Position numbers and translations under genes: made by a program. Below the pieces are notes generated by a model, which searched no databases, had not been told where the DNA came from, and saw only the letters and a program-made list of their open reading frames with translations. Below are positions 8,868 through 16,617 of a stretch of DNA of 64,000 nucleotides, piece after piece (the stretch's first letter is position 1; each line of letters starts with the position of its first letter). The DNA comes from CAVRXQ01 sp963838845 (lineage in GTDB: Bacteria > Actinomycetota > Acidimicrobiia > Acidimicrobiales > Bog-793), in NCBI GenBank assembly GCA_963838845.1, contig CAWISR010000003.1:1364001-1428000 (forward strand), given 5' to 3'.

Positions 8868-9707
8868 GTGAACGCGCACGCCGTGGGGGCGCGTCTGCGC
8901 TTCAAACTCGAACCGTCGGGCACCGACGTCCTCCTCGAGCCGGAGGTGGTGATCGTCGCCGGATACACCGGGCGCGACCGGGGAGAGGTCCTCGCCCACA
9001 TCCGCGAGCTCGCCGAGCACGGGATCGAGCCTCCAGAAGCCGTGCCGACCTTCTACCCGCTCTCGCCGGCGTTGTTGGTCCAAAGCGATCGTCTCGTCAC
9101 CGCTTCGGAAGAGACCTCGGGCGAGGCGGAAGTCGCGCTCCTCGTCGCGGGAGGCGAGGTCTACGTCACCGTCGCCTCGGACCACACCGATCGCGCGGCC
9201 GAGCGGATTGACGTGGCGCTGTCGAAGGCGATGTGTCACAAAGTGTTGGCCGAGAGCGCGTGGAGGCTCGCCGACGTCGTGGATCACTGGGACAACCTGC
9301 GGTTGCGGAGCTGGATCGGCGGTGAAACGGGCGACTTGTACCAGGACGGATCGACCGAAGCGCTTCTGTCACCAGGCGACATCCTCGACGCGATTCCGTG
9401 GAGGTCGCGAGCGCAATCGTTCGTCGTGCTGTGTGGAACGGTTCCCGCGATCGGCGGCCTGCGCGGCGGAAGCGTCTTTCGCGCCGAACTGTTCGATCGA
9501 CACACCGGCGCATCCCTCGCGCTCCAGTACCGGATCGACGTCCGATCGTTTCTCGCGTCGCCCGACGCGACACGCCAACGCGACGAGGCTTCTGGTGTCG
9601 AGAGGGTCGGCGCGGCGGCCCATTCGCTCGGAGTCGAGATGAGCGCGGACCGCGTTGCGCAAATCGGCGCCCGGCTCGAAGCACTCGAGCAGCGTCTGCT
9701 CGGTTGA
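8868..9707 (+). CDS. DUF2848 family protein
   Basis: The 279-residue protein matches the DUF2848 group, which is distantly fumarylacetoacetate-hydrolase-like. Recognisable segments are VIVAGYTGRDRGEVLAHI, a PTFYPLSPALLVQSD segment, EVALLVAGGEVYVTVASDHT and LCGTVPAIGGLRGG. Members are often encoded beside amidases, as here, where the amidase start overlaps its stop (TTGA). Function is not established; a hydrolase or decarboxylase step on a keto or carboxylic acid is possible by fold. The start is GTG 8868, with no strong ribosome-binding site. It is divergent from the hydratase operon. Confidence 0.7.
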   Translation: MNAHAVGARLRFKLEPSGTDVLLEPEVVIVAGYTGRDRGEVLAHIRELAEHGIEPPEAVPTFYPLSPALLVQSDRLVTASEETSGEAEVALLVAGGEVYVTVASDHTDRAAERIDVALSKAMCHKVLAESAWRLADVVDHWDNLRLRSWIGGETGDLYQDGSTEALLSPGDILDAIPWRSRAQSFVVLCGTVPAIGGLRGGSVFRAELFDRHTGASLALQYRIDVRSFLASPDATRQRDEASGVERVGAAAHSLGVEMSADRVAQIGARLEALEQRLLG

Positions 9708-10939
9708 TCTCGGTTTCCGACGCGCGGCGCGAGCCGAAAGAGGCGCTTTCGCGCGCATTGGAACTGCGACGTCCCGCGACCGACGGCGGTGCGTACACCC
9801 AGTTCCTCGACCCGCAGTTCACTGGTGACGGCGGGTTGCTCGCCGGCGTTCCGGTTGCCGTCAAAGACCTCATCGACGTCGTCGGCGTTCCAACGAAGGC
9901 CGGCTGCGCGGCGTTCGACCAGGCGCCGCCCGCCGAAGCGGACGCTCCGGTCGTCGCGACCCTGCGCCGCACGGGCGCGTCGATCGTCGGCAAGACGGCT
10001 CTGCACGAGATCGCCTTCGGGACAACCGGGATCAACGCCTACGAGGGAACGCCCGCCAACCCGCACGACCGAAGGCGCATTTGCGGCGGTTCGAGTTCCG
10101 GTTCTGCGGCGGCGGTCGCCGAGGGATCGGCGGCGATCGCACTCGGAACCGACACCGGCGGCTCGATCCGCATACCGGCCGCGTTGTGCGGCGTCGTCGG
10201 GTTCAAACCGACCTTCGGCCGGCTCAGCGTGCGCGGCGTCCAACCGCTCGCGAAAAGCCTCGATCACGTCGGAGTCATCGGCGCGGACGTCGGATCGGTC
10301 GCCTCCGCGTTCGTCGCGCTGACCAGGACGTCGCACGCCGATCGCACGGTGCGGCGGGTCCTGGCGCTCGATTACGTGGCTCTCGAGGGCGCGAGCCAGC
10401 AGGTGGCGAACGCGATCGACGCCGCGCTTGGATGCATCGACGATTTCGAATTCGTCCGCGCCGACCTCCCCGACCCCGGTCTCATCGAAGCGGCGAGCAC
10501 CGTCGTGCTGTTCGTCGAGGCGGCCGTGGCGCACTCGGCGAGGCTTAGTGCCCGTCCGAACGACTTCGGCGTCGACGTTCGCGAACGGCTCGTTTTCGGT
10601 TCTGCTCTCGGATCGGCCGCGTACGCCGAGGCGCTCGCCACGATCGCGCGGCTGCGAAGCGATCTGCTTCGTCGTCTCGAAGACGTCGACGCGATCGTCA
10701 CTCCGACGGTGCCGATCGTCGCCCCGCTCCTCGAAGAGGCGACGGGAGACGAACGGCTTCCTTCTCTTCTCGTGCGCTGTACGCGGCTCGCCAATGTGAC
10801 CGGCGTTGCGGCGCTTTCGCTACCGGTCCCGGGCGTCGACCTTCCCGTGGGACTGCAGATCCTCGCGAGAGATGATGAGCACGTCCTCGCGGTGGCGTCC
10901 GCCTTGGAGCGGAGCTTCGTCGGCGTCGATCGCGTCTAG
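9704..10939 (+). CDS. Amidase signature family hydrolase
   Basis: The 411-residue protein has the Ser-cisSer-Lys triad of the amidase signature family: Lys54 in VAVKDLIDV, the GGSSSGSAAAV glycine/serine loop at about 128-138, and the nucleophile Ser154 in TDTGGSIRIPA. It hydrolyses an amide or carbamoyl bond. TTG 9704 shares bases with the stop of the DUF2848 gene, indicating coupled translation. Near relatives include allophanate-hydrolase-like and AtzE-like enzymes as well as GatA; no gatB/gatC is nearby, so a tRNA amidation role is unlikely. Its last 120 bases are also read on the other strand as the C-terminus of the GntR regulator. Confidence 0.88.
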   Translation: MISVSDARREPKEALSRALELRRPATDGGAYTQFLDPQFTGDGGLLAGVPVAVKDLIDVVGVPTKAGCAAFDQAPPAEADAPVVATLRRTGASIVGKTALHEIAFGTTGINAYEGTPANPHDRRRICGGSSSGSAAAVAEGSAAIALGTDTGGSIRIPAALCGVVGFKPTFGRLSVRGVQPLAKSLDHVGVIGADVGSVASAFVALTRTSHADRTVRRVLALDYVALEGASQQVANAIDAALGCIDDFEFVRADLPDPGLIEAASTVVLFVEAAVAHSARLSARPNDFGVDVRERLVFGSALGSAAYAEALATIARLRSDLLRRLEDVDAIVTPTVPIVAPLLEEATGDERLPSLLVRCTRLANVTGVAALSLPVPGVDLPVGLQILARDDEHVLAVASALERSFVGVDRV

Positions 10940-11632
10940 GCGTTCTTTGTGCACCTCACGCATTCGGTCGGTGGTCGCCCGTTGAGTCGCAGAGATGTGA
11001 TGGTGGATCGCTTGTTCCGCCTTCTTCGGATCGTGTTTCGCGATCGCGTCGACCACGGCGCGGTGCTCTTCGAGCACGTCGGCGCTGCGCGCCGGTGTGG
11101 CGAGGGCGTCGAGCCCCGACAGCCAGATGATGCCGCGCAACGTGAGCAGGATCTGGCGGGTGCGCTCCAGGTTGAGCGCCTCGGGCATGGCGATATGAAA
11201 CTCCTCGTCGATGTCGAGGAACTCCGGCTTGTCGAGCGTCTTTGCCTGGCGATCGAGGATCGCACGCAGCTTGGCGACGACCTGGTCAGTCGCCTCGGTC
11301 GCAAGCCGGCCGACGACGTACTGCTCGACGAGGTCGCGCAGCTCGAATGCTTCGCGACGTTCTTTCTCCGAGATCGAGCGGAGACGGAATCCCCTCTGCG
11401 GGACGATCTCGACGAGTCCCTCGCGGGCGAGTTGGATGAGCGCCTCGCGTACCGGGGTTCGGGAGATCTTCAGCGCTCCCGCCAGTTGCACCTCGGAGTA
11501 GAACGAGTTCGCGGCGATGACACCCGACCAGATCGACGACCGAATCGCCGCGTACGCCTGGCGCGCCAGGGTCTCGGCGCGGGGCAGCGAGGCGATCGTG
11601 GGCTGAAGTGCGTCAGGGCGCTCGATCGACAT
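10820..11632 (-). CDS. GntR family transcriptional regulator, FadR/FCD subfamily
   Basis: The 270-residue regulator has an N-terminal winged helix-turn-helix (YSEVQLAGALKISRTPVREA, residues about 45-64, then EGLVEIVPQRGFRL) and an all-helical FCD ligand domain. The FCD metal site is visible as Asp142 and His146 in DEEFH, His190 in LEEHRAVVDAI and a late histidine near 210-212. Such regulators usually repress catabolic operons and release DNA when bound by a carboxylate. It is the best candidate for the GTAGTATACTAC sites. Its final 40 residues lie antisense to the amidase 3' end and extend past the usual family length. It is divergent from the UbiD operon. Confidence 0.93.
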   Translation of the reverse strand: MSIERPDALQPTIASLPRAETLARQAYAAIRSSIWSGVIAANSFYSEVQLAGALKISRTPVREALIQLAREGLVEIVPQRGFRLRSISEKERREAFELRDLVEQYVVGRLATEATDQVVAKLRAILDRQAKTLDKPEFLDIDEEFHIAMPEALNLERTRQILLTLRGIIWLSGLDALATPARSADVLEEHRAVVDAIAKHDPKKAEQAIHHHISATQRATTDRMREVHKERLDAIDADEAPLQGGRHREDVLIISREDLQSHGKVDARDR

Positions 11633-11643
11633 TCCCCGCCACT

Positions 11644-11661
11644 ATACGGTGCATCTACCAT
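11644..11661. promoter_or_regulatory. Weak dyad between gntR and the UbiD operon
   Basis: The short divergent region between the regulator and the UbiD-like gene contains an imperfect dyad (ATACGGTGCATCTACCAT) with GGT/ACC arms. It only loosely resembles the AGTATACT sites of the other island operons. Autoregulation through this site is possible but poorly supported. Confidence 0.25.
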
Positions 11662-11693
11662 GCTACATACGAATCGTCGAGGAGAGCTGCGCC

Positions 11694-13070
11694 GTGGGTC
11701 TTGACCTCCAACACTTTGTCGAGGACAACCGGGACGAGTTCCTCGAGATCGAAAAGCCCGTCGCGCTCGAGGCCATCGGGGCGCTCACGGCTCGAGCGAA
11801 TCGCCCGGTGCTCTTTTCGAACATCGACGGATTCCAGATGCCCCTCGTCGATCAGCTGTTCGTCGACCGTCCCGCACAAGCGAGGGTGCTCGGATGCGCT
11901 CCGGAGGACGTGCTGCGCACGATGAACGCCGTCCTCACACGCGGACCGAGACCGCTTACGAAGGTGAGCGACGCCCCGTGCAAGGAGATCAAGCTCCTCG
12001 GTGACGACGTCGACTTGTCGCTGTTGCCGATCGTCACGCACACCGATAAGGACCCCTACCCGTACACGACGGCCTTCGCCGTCCATCACGATCCGCAGAC
12101 CGGCACCTTCAACTCGATGTACCCGCGCTCGGGCGTTTTGTCACAGAACGAGATGGTCACGTCGTTCGTCACCCCGACCGCCATCCGGATCCTCGCCGCG
12201 CACCGCGCCGAAGGGAAGAAGATGGCGCAGTCGATCGCGATCGGTGTCCACCCGGCCTGGGAGCTCGCCGCCGCGTACAACTACCTCCACGAGGGATGGT
12301 GGGAACTCGAGCTCTTCGAGTCGATCACCGGCCATCCCGGCGAGCTTGTGGAATCGGAGACGAACGGGATCCCCGTTCCCGCCGACGCGAGCATCGTCAT
12401 CGAGGGATGGATCGACCCGGTGCGCACCGCGCAAGACGGCCCTTCACCCGGCCCGACGATGCTCTTCACGCCGTACGCCAACCAGCAGCCCGTCTTCGAC
12501 GTGGCGGCGATCACGATGCGGCGCGACGCGATCTATCGCAACCACCTGATGACGCCGTTCACCGATCATCAACAGCTGCCGCGCCTTTGGCAGGAGGCGA
12601 TCCTCTTCGAGCGGATCCGGGCGATGGGCGTGGCGATCCGGGAGATCGCGTACGTGAACGGCGGTGGAGCCCTCTTCCTCGTGATGCAGATCGAGCCGAC
12701 TCAAGAGGGCCAGGCGAAGGACGCGCTTTTGACCGCGATGGGATCGTTCATCAACAACAAGATCGTCGTCGCGGTCGACCCCGATATCGACATCTTCGAT
12801 TACCGCGACATCGTCTATGCCCTCGCGACACGCGTCGACCCGGCGCGCGACGTCATCGTCGTCGACGGGACGCGGGGATGGATCTTCGACCCGCGGGCGC
12901 GCCCGGAATTCGACGCGGGTCCGGGAGCGGAGAGCTCACGATTCCCGTCGGTGGCGTCGCGGTGGGGGATCAACGCCACGAAACCGGTCCCGTACCGCAA
13001 GGAGCGGTCGGACTACGAACGGGCGTGGCCGCCGCTTTGGCACGACGTTCGGCTCGAGGACCACCTGTGA
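11694..13070 (+). CDS. UbiD family decarboxylase (prenylated-FMN dependent), atypical active site
   Basis: The 458-residue protein follows the UbiD plan: an N-terminal domain (PVLFSNIDGFQMPLVDQLF), a central flavin reductase-like domain with IAIGVHPAWELAAAYNYL and ELVESETNGIPVPADASIV, and a C-terminal KIVVAVDPDIDIFDYRDIV domain. Asn140 and Arg145 (NSMYPR) match the metal-binding Asn and catalytic Arg of fungal Fdc1. The usual E-G-P-F-G-E loop with both catalytic acids reads D248-G-P-S-P-G253, so one acid is Asp and the other is lost. It needs prenyl-FMN, which the ubiX gene at 14701 can supply. Start GTG 11694 has GGAG upstream. The reaction is presumably reversible decarboxylation of an aromatic or unsaturated acid or thioester. 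Confidence 0.92.
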   Translation: MGLDLQHFVEDNRDEFLEIEKPVALEAIGALTARANRPVLFSNIDGFQMPLVDQLFVDRPAQARVLGCAPEDVLRTMNAVLTRGPRPLTKVSDAPCKEIKLLGDDVDLSLLPIVTHTDKDPYPYTTAFAVHHDPQTGTFNSMYPRSGVLSQNEMVTSFVTPTAIRILAAHRAEGKKMAQSIAIGVHPAWELAAAYNYLHEGWWELELFESITGHPGELVESETNGIPVPADASIVIEGWIDPVRTAQDGPSPGPTMLFTPYANQQPVFDVAAITMRRDAIYRNHLMTPFTDHQQLPRLWQEAILFERIRAMGVAIREIAYVNGGGALFLVMQIEPTQEGQAKDALLTAMGSFINNKIVVAVDPDIDIFDYRDIVYALATRVDPARDVIVVDGTRGWIFDPRARPEFDAGPGAESSRFPSVASRWGINATKPVPYRKERSDYERAWPPLWHDVRLEDHL

Positions 13071-13405
13071 CCGGAGACGACGCGGCGAGCCGGATCAAAG
13101 AGGCCGACCGCGACGGACTTCACGCCGTGCTCGGGATCAATCGGCGCGTGCTTGTCGAGTTCTGGGCGCCGTGGTGCGTCCAGTGCGGACCGATGGGCCG
13201 AGTCGTCGAGCGCTTCGTCGAGGACGTGGCGGATGACGTCGCGGTATTGAAAGTCAGCCTCGAGGACGAGTCGATCGCCGATGAGTACGACCTCATGAGC
13301 CTCCCCGCGATCTGTCTTTTCGTGGACGGACAGCCGGCCAAGCTCGTCACCGGGTTCAAGGGTGCCGCGGCCCTACGCGAGGAGTTCGCGGCGCTCGTCG
13401 CGTGA
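13067..13405 (+). CDS. Thioredoxin family protein
   Basis: The 112-residue thioredoxin fold has VLVEFWAPWCVQCGPM with a C-V-Q-C redox centre instead of C-G-P-C, the cis-proline region as LMSLPAICLFVDGQ, and a C-terminal helix. It is cytosolic (no signal peptide). GTG 13067 overlaps the UbiD stop (GTGA), so it is translationally coupled to the decarboxylase. It may keep that enzyme or its partners reduced; this is inference from position. Confidence 0.88.
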   Translation: MTGDDAASRIKEADRDGLHAVLGINRRVLVEFWAPWCVQCGPMGRVVERFVEDVADDVAVLKVSLEDESIADEYDLMSLPAICLFVDGQPAKLVTGFKGAAALREEFAALVA

Positions 13406-13438
13406 GATCGCGGTGGTGGGATACGAGCGATGCGCGCG

Positions 13439-13777
13439 CTAACGATCCGGGTAACGGACCTCGAACAAAAGCGCGCCGTTCTCAGACCGCCAAGGTCCGT
13501 GCTCCATCCCCGGTGGTCGGCACGCGTAGTGGTCCGCCGAGAACGAGAGCCCGAGTCGTAAGTCGGTGATCTCTCCGGAGAGGATGTAGATCTCCTCCCA
13601 AAAATCGTGGGCGAGCGTCCCAGACGGTGAGGTATCGGTGCCCGGAGAGAACTTGAGCAGGCGCGTGTGGACGCCCCGTTCCGAATCGGCGGCGAGGATC
13701 TGCTCGGTCTGTCCGTCGATCCCGGTCGGAAGCCATTCGCCCTCGGGCGCGTGGAACTCGAGTGTCGGCTTAGTCAT
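13439..13777 (-). CDS. Cupin domain protein
   Basis: The 112-residue single-domain cupin shows LLKFSPGTDTSPSGTLAHDFWEEIYILSGEI for the first motif (His and Glu residues available for metal) and CRPPGMEHGPWRSENGALLFE for the second. It resembles small ChrR-like cupins that act as metal-dependent dioxygenases, isomerases or sensors. It is convergent with the thioredoxin gene and divergent from the SDR at 13867. Function within the island is unknown. Confidence 0.8.
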   Translation of the reverse strand: MTKPTLEFHAPEGEWLPTGIDGQTEQILAADSERGVHTRLLKFSPGTDTSPSGTLAHDFWEEIYILSGEITDLRLGLSFSADHYACRPPGMEHGPWRSENGALLFEVRYPDR

Positions 13778-13866
13778 CGTTCCGTCGTTTCAGGCGCTTT
13801 CGGAGTTCGGCGCGTTGTCAATTTGCCGCGTGTCGTGGGGATAGGACGTTACACGGAGGAACCAAC

Positions 13867-14628
13867 GTGAACTACGGGCTCGAGAACAAGGTCGCGATCG
13901 TCACCGGGCCGGGAGGGTTCGGTGCCGGCTACTGCGCCGGCCTCGCGGAGGCCGGGGCGCGGGTGGTCATTGCTGACACCGCCGCGTCCGGTGAGTCGAC
14001 GCTCGAGGAGCTCCATTCGGCCGGCCACAAGGCGCTCCTCATCGAGACCGACGTGACTTCCGAAGCGAGCGCCCGCGACTTGGCGAATGCGGTCAAGGAG
14101 AGGTTCGGCGGGGTCGACGTCCTTGTCAACAACGCGGCATTGTTCCAGGGACTGCCGTTCCCGTCCCCCGACCCGATCGAGGAGATGACCCTCGAGCTGT
14201 GGAACAAAGTCCTCGCCGTCAACCTGACGAGCGTCTTCATCGTCTCCCGCGCCGTGATCCCGCTGATGCGCGGTCGGGGCGGCGTCATCATCAATCAGAC
14301 GTCACCGGCGGTTTGGCAGAACTCCCCCGGGCACATGCACTACACGGTCGCGAAGGGCGCGCTTTTGCCGATGACCCGCTCGATGGCACGCGAGCTCGCT
14401 CCCGAGAACATCCGGGTAAACGCGATCGCACCAGGACCGGTCATCACCGGGGATTTGGAAAGCCTCGACGCGAACGTCGCGGCGCGCATGACGGAGCGGA
14501 TGGCGATCAAACGCCTTGGCACACCCGCGGATCTCGTCGGTCCGTTGCTCTTTCTCGCGAGCGACATGAGCGCGTGGATGACTGGACAGGTGCTCGTCGT
14601 GGACGGCGGCGGATTCATGATCGGTTGA
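13867..14628 (+). CDS. SDR family NAD(P)-dependent oxidoreductase
   Basis: The 253-residue classical SDR has the cofactor motif TGPGGFGAG, the acidic DVTSEA, the structural VLVNNAA motif, the catalytic Ser in NQTSPAVW, and the YTVAK Tyr/Lys pair 13 residues later. It ends in the usual VVDGGGFMIG. It oxidises or reduces an alcohol/ketone. GTG 13867 follows a clear GGAGGA. It sits between the cupin and the convergent ubiX gene and probably handles an intermediate of the island pathway. Confidence 0.9.
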   Translation: MNYGLENKVAIVTGPGGFGAGYCAGLAEAGARVVIADTAASGESTLEELHSAGHKALLIETDVTSEASARDLANAVKERFGGVDVLVNNAALFQGLPFPSPDPIEEMTLELWNKVLAVNLTSVFIVSRAVIPLMRGRGGVIINQTSPAVWQNSPGHMHYTVAKGALLPMTRSMARELAPENIRVNAIAPGPVITGDLESLDANVAARMTERMAIKRLGTPADLVGPLLFLASDMSAWMTGQVLVVDGGGFMIG

Positions 14629-14700
14629 GCGCCTTCGATCGGAGCTTCCCGAGGCGCCAGAAATGCCGCAAACGCTGGCGCAGGTTGCCTTCGTCCAGAC

Positions 14701-15297
14701 TCAATCGGACGACGACCGTCGCTGCGCCTTCGCTCCTTGCCAGCGCTCGAACAGGTCCGCGGGCAGGGAGATGCCGAGCAGGTCACAGACCCGGTTTACG
14801 GTCTGATTGACGAGATGGTCGATCGTCGCCGGGCGGTGGTAGAAGGCGGGCATCGGTGGCACAACCAGCGCGCCCATTTCCGCGAGCTGCGTCATGGCGC
14901 GCAAATGTCCGAGATGCAGTGGTGTCTCCCGGGGCGCGACGAGGAGCATGCGTCGCTCCTTCAGGGCGACATCGGCGGCACGGACAAGCAAGTTGTCGCT
15001 CAGGGAGTAGGCGATGGCGGCCACCGTGCGCATCGAACATGGGATGACTGCCATCGCATCGAAGCGGAAGGAACCGCTCGAGGGAGCGCCGGCAATGTCA
15101 CCGAAGACGTGCACCTCATCGGCGAGCGCCTCCACGGCTTTCGGGTCCCATTCGGTCTCGAGGTTGATCGTCTGTCGCGCGGCAGGGCTCATAATCAGCT
15201 GGGTTTGGACGCCTTCGACGTCCTTCAGCACCTCGAGCAAGCGAACGCCATAGATGGCGCCGGACGCTCCGGACATGCCGACGACGACTCGCATCAT
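14701..15297 (-). CDS. ubiX: UbiX family flavin prenyltransferase
   Basis: The 198-residue protein has the UbiX hallmarks: GMSGASGAIYGVRLLEVL for FMN phosphate binding, PCSMRTVAAIAYSLSDNL, RAADVALKERRMLLVAPRET and PPMPAFYHRPATIDHLVN. UbiX joins dimethylallyl phosphate to FMNH2 to make prenyl-FMN, the cofactor of UbiD decarboxylases such as the one at 11694. ATG 15297 overlaps the stop of the upstream split-barrel protein (ATGA); ATG 15294 has better Shine-Dalgarno spacing. The gene is convergent with the SDR at 13867. A UbiX placed in the same island supports a dedicated pathway rather than ubiquinone synthesis. Confidence 0.95.
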   Translation of the reverse strand: MMRVVVGMSGASGAIYGVRLLEVLKDVEGVQTQLIMSPAARQTINLETEWDPKAVEALADEVHVFGDIAGAPSSGSFRFDAMAVIPCSMRTVAAIAYSLSDNLLVRAADVALKERRMLLVAPRETPLHLGHLRAMTQLAEMGALVVPPMPAFYHRPATIDHLVNQTVNRVCDLLGISLPADLFERWQGAKAQRRSSSD

Positions 15298-15788
15298 CGA
15301 TCTCCGTCGGGGTCGCAGCCGCGATGACGGACGAGTGCTTCGGTCGTCGCGCGCCAGCGAGCGACGACCGAGCTTTCGTCGAGGAGCCGAAAGCTGATCC
15401 CGGACTCGAGAACGGCGTACGGCGCGACGTCGCGGCACACTCCCGCGACTCGGCCCTCGAAGACCGCGAGTCGGGTCGGTGAGGAGAGGTCCTCACCTCG
15501 GCAGACGCCCAGCCGGACGTCGTAGGCGGCGTTCTCGAAGACGAACGCGAGAGTCGTCAGGCCCGAGCGCGTGAGGTTCGCCGTCGAGTGCGAGTCCGGC
15601 CAGAGCGCGATTCGCACTCGCAAGGAATCCAAAGCGACGACCTCGCCGGCGCTGAGAAGCGCAACTCGGGGCGCGCCATCGGGATCGACGGTCAGCAGTT
15701 GAATCGTGAAGCCGACGTGCCTTCCCGGGTCAGAACCGTCGAGGAGATCCGTGATTGCACTCGGGAGCGCGGGAGCGTCGACTTGCAT
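15294..15788 (-). CDS. Pyridoxamine 5'-phosphate oxidase-like flavin split-barrel protein
   Basis: The 164-residue protein resembles the FMN-binding split-barrel family: PDGAPRVALLSAGEVVALDS, RIALWPDSHSTANLTRSG and TTLAFVFENAAYDVRLGV. A role with reduced flavin is plausible because its stop overlaps the UbiX start, and UbiX requires FMNH2; that functional link is inference. ATG 15788 is chosen; an upstream in-frame ATG at 15863 adds a low-complexity leader. It is in one direction with the AhpD-like gene (88-base gap). Confidence 0.7.
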   Translation of the reverse strand: MQVDAPALPSAITDLLDGSDPGRHVGFTIQLLTVDPDGAPRVALLSAGEVVALDSLRVRIALWPDSHSTANLTRSGLTTLAFVFENAAYDVRLGVCRGEDLSSPTRLAVFEGRVAGVCRDVAPYAVLESGISFRLLDESSVVARWRATTEALVRHRGCDPDGDR

Positions 15789-15876
15789 CCGTTCCCTGCT
15801 CACGGCGTTCGGCGATCCACGGCGCCGAGTCTGCCAGGAAGTTGTCGGCGAGGAGGCGAGCAATTGACCTCGTCAG

Positions 15877-16530
15877 TTAATGACGCGCGTGCGGTGCGAC
15901 CTTCACCCAGCCCGCCTCGTGCGAAACCGGATCCTCGAGCGGAACGCCCATCGCGGTGTGCATCGTGTTGTACATCTTCCAGAATCCCATCACGAGCACG
16001 ATTTCCATCACCTCAGAAGGCGTGTATTGCTCGGCGAGTCGCTTGCGAAGGTCGTCGGTAACGCCCGCAGGGTCGAGGCTCGCTTGATGGACGAATTCGA
16101 AGGCAACGGCCTCACGTTCGTCCGCCGGTTCATCGAGGCTGAGCACGCGGTCGAGGTCGTCTTCGGAGTAGCGCCAGCGCCGCTTCAAGGTCGCGGCGTG
16201 GTGCGCGGTGCAGTAGGTGCATTCGTTGTCGCGGCTTGCGACGAGGGCGAGGCGGTACTTGAACTCCTCGGAGAGCGAACCCTGCTCGCTGCGCATCACG
16301 GCGTTGTTGAAACGCATCAGATGCTCGGCGGACCACGGGTTGTGCAGGTACATCTTGATGGCGTTTGGAAGGAACGCCATGCGCGAGATGTAGTAGTGAA
16401 CCTCTGGGCGTGCGGAGATGGGGATGAACTCGAGGTTCTCGCCGATCGGTGGATAGGGGATGAACGCTTCGGACTTTCCTTCCGCGACGACGTCTTTCGT
16501 GATCGGCTGCGGCGCCGTCTGGGTGCTCAT
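15877..16530 (-). CDS. Carboxymuconolactone decarboxylase/AhpD-like protein
   Basis: The 217-residue all-helical protein carries the AhpD-type redox motif in NECTYCTAHHAA (C-x-x-C followed by His) and the helices of the carboxymuconolactone decarboxylase family. Such proteins are peroxidase-type disulfide reductases or lactone decarboxylases in aromatic catabolism; the CxxCxxxH signature favours the redox branch. ATG 16530 is preceded by a strong GAGGAGG. It lies directly downstream of the operator at 16561-16572 and is divergent from the 4,5-dihydroxyphthalate-decarboxylase-like gene. Confidence 0.85.
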   Translation of the reverse strand: MSTQTAPQPITKDVVAEGKSEAFIPYPPIGENLEFIPISARPEVHYYISRMAFLPNAIKMYLHNPWSAEHLMRFNNAVMRSEQGSLSEEFKYRLALVASRDNECTYCTAHHAATLKRRWRYSEDDLDRVLSLDEPADEREAVAFEFVHQASLDPAGVTDDLRKRLAEQYTPSEVMEIVLVMGFWKMYNTMHTAMGVPLEDPVSHEAGWVKVAPHARH

Positions 16531-16560
16531 GAGGTCCTCCTCGATCGGGACAACTGGTAT

Positions 16561-16572
16561 GTTGTATACTAC
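16561..16572. promoter_or_regulatory. Near-perfect copy of the island operator (GTTGTATACTAC)
   Basis: It differs at one base from the perfect palindrome GTAGTATACTAC at 8729. It lies between two divergent operons (AhpD-like/split-barrel/ubiX on the minus strand; dihydroxyphthalate-decarboxylase-like/SDR on the plus strand). The position supports shared repression of both arms. Confidence 0.6.
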
Positions 16573-16617
16573 TATGAGCAGGGTTCGCCGAAATTCGTCC
16601 TGGTGGACGGCCTGAGC

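Noticed and set aside
9398..9703. N-terminal extension of the amidase within the DUF2848 gene
   Set aside because: The extension is Arg-rich off-frame sequence; TTG 9704 overlapping the upstream stop gives a protein of normal family length.
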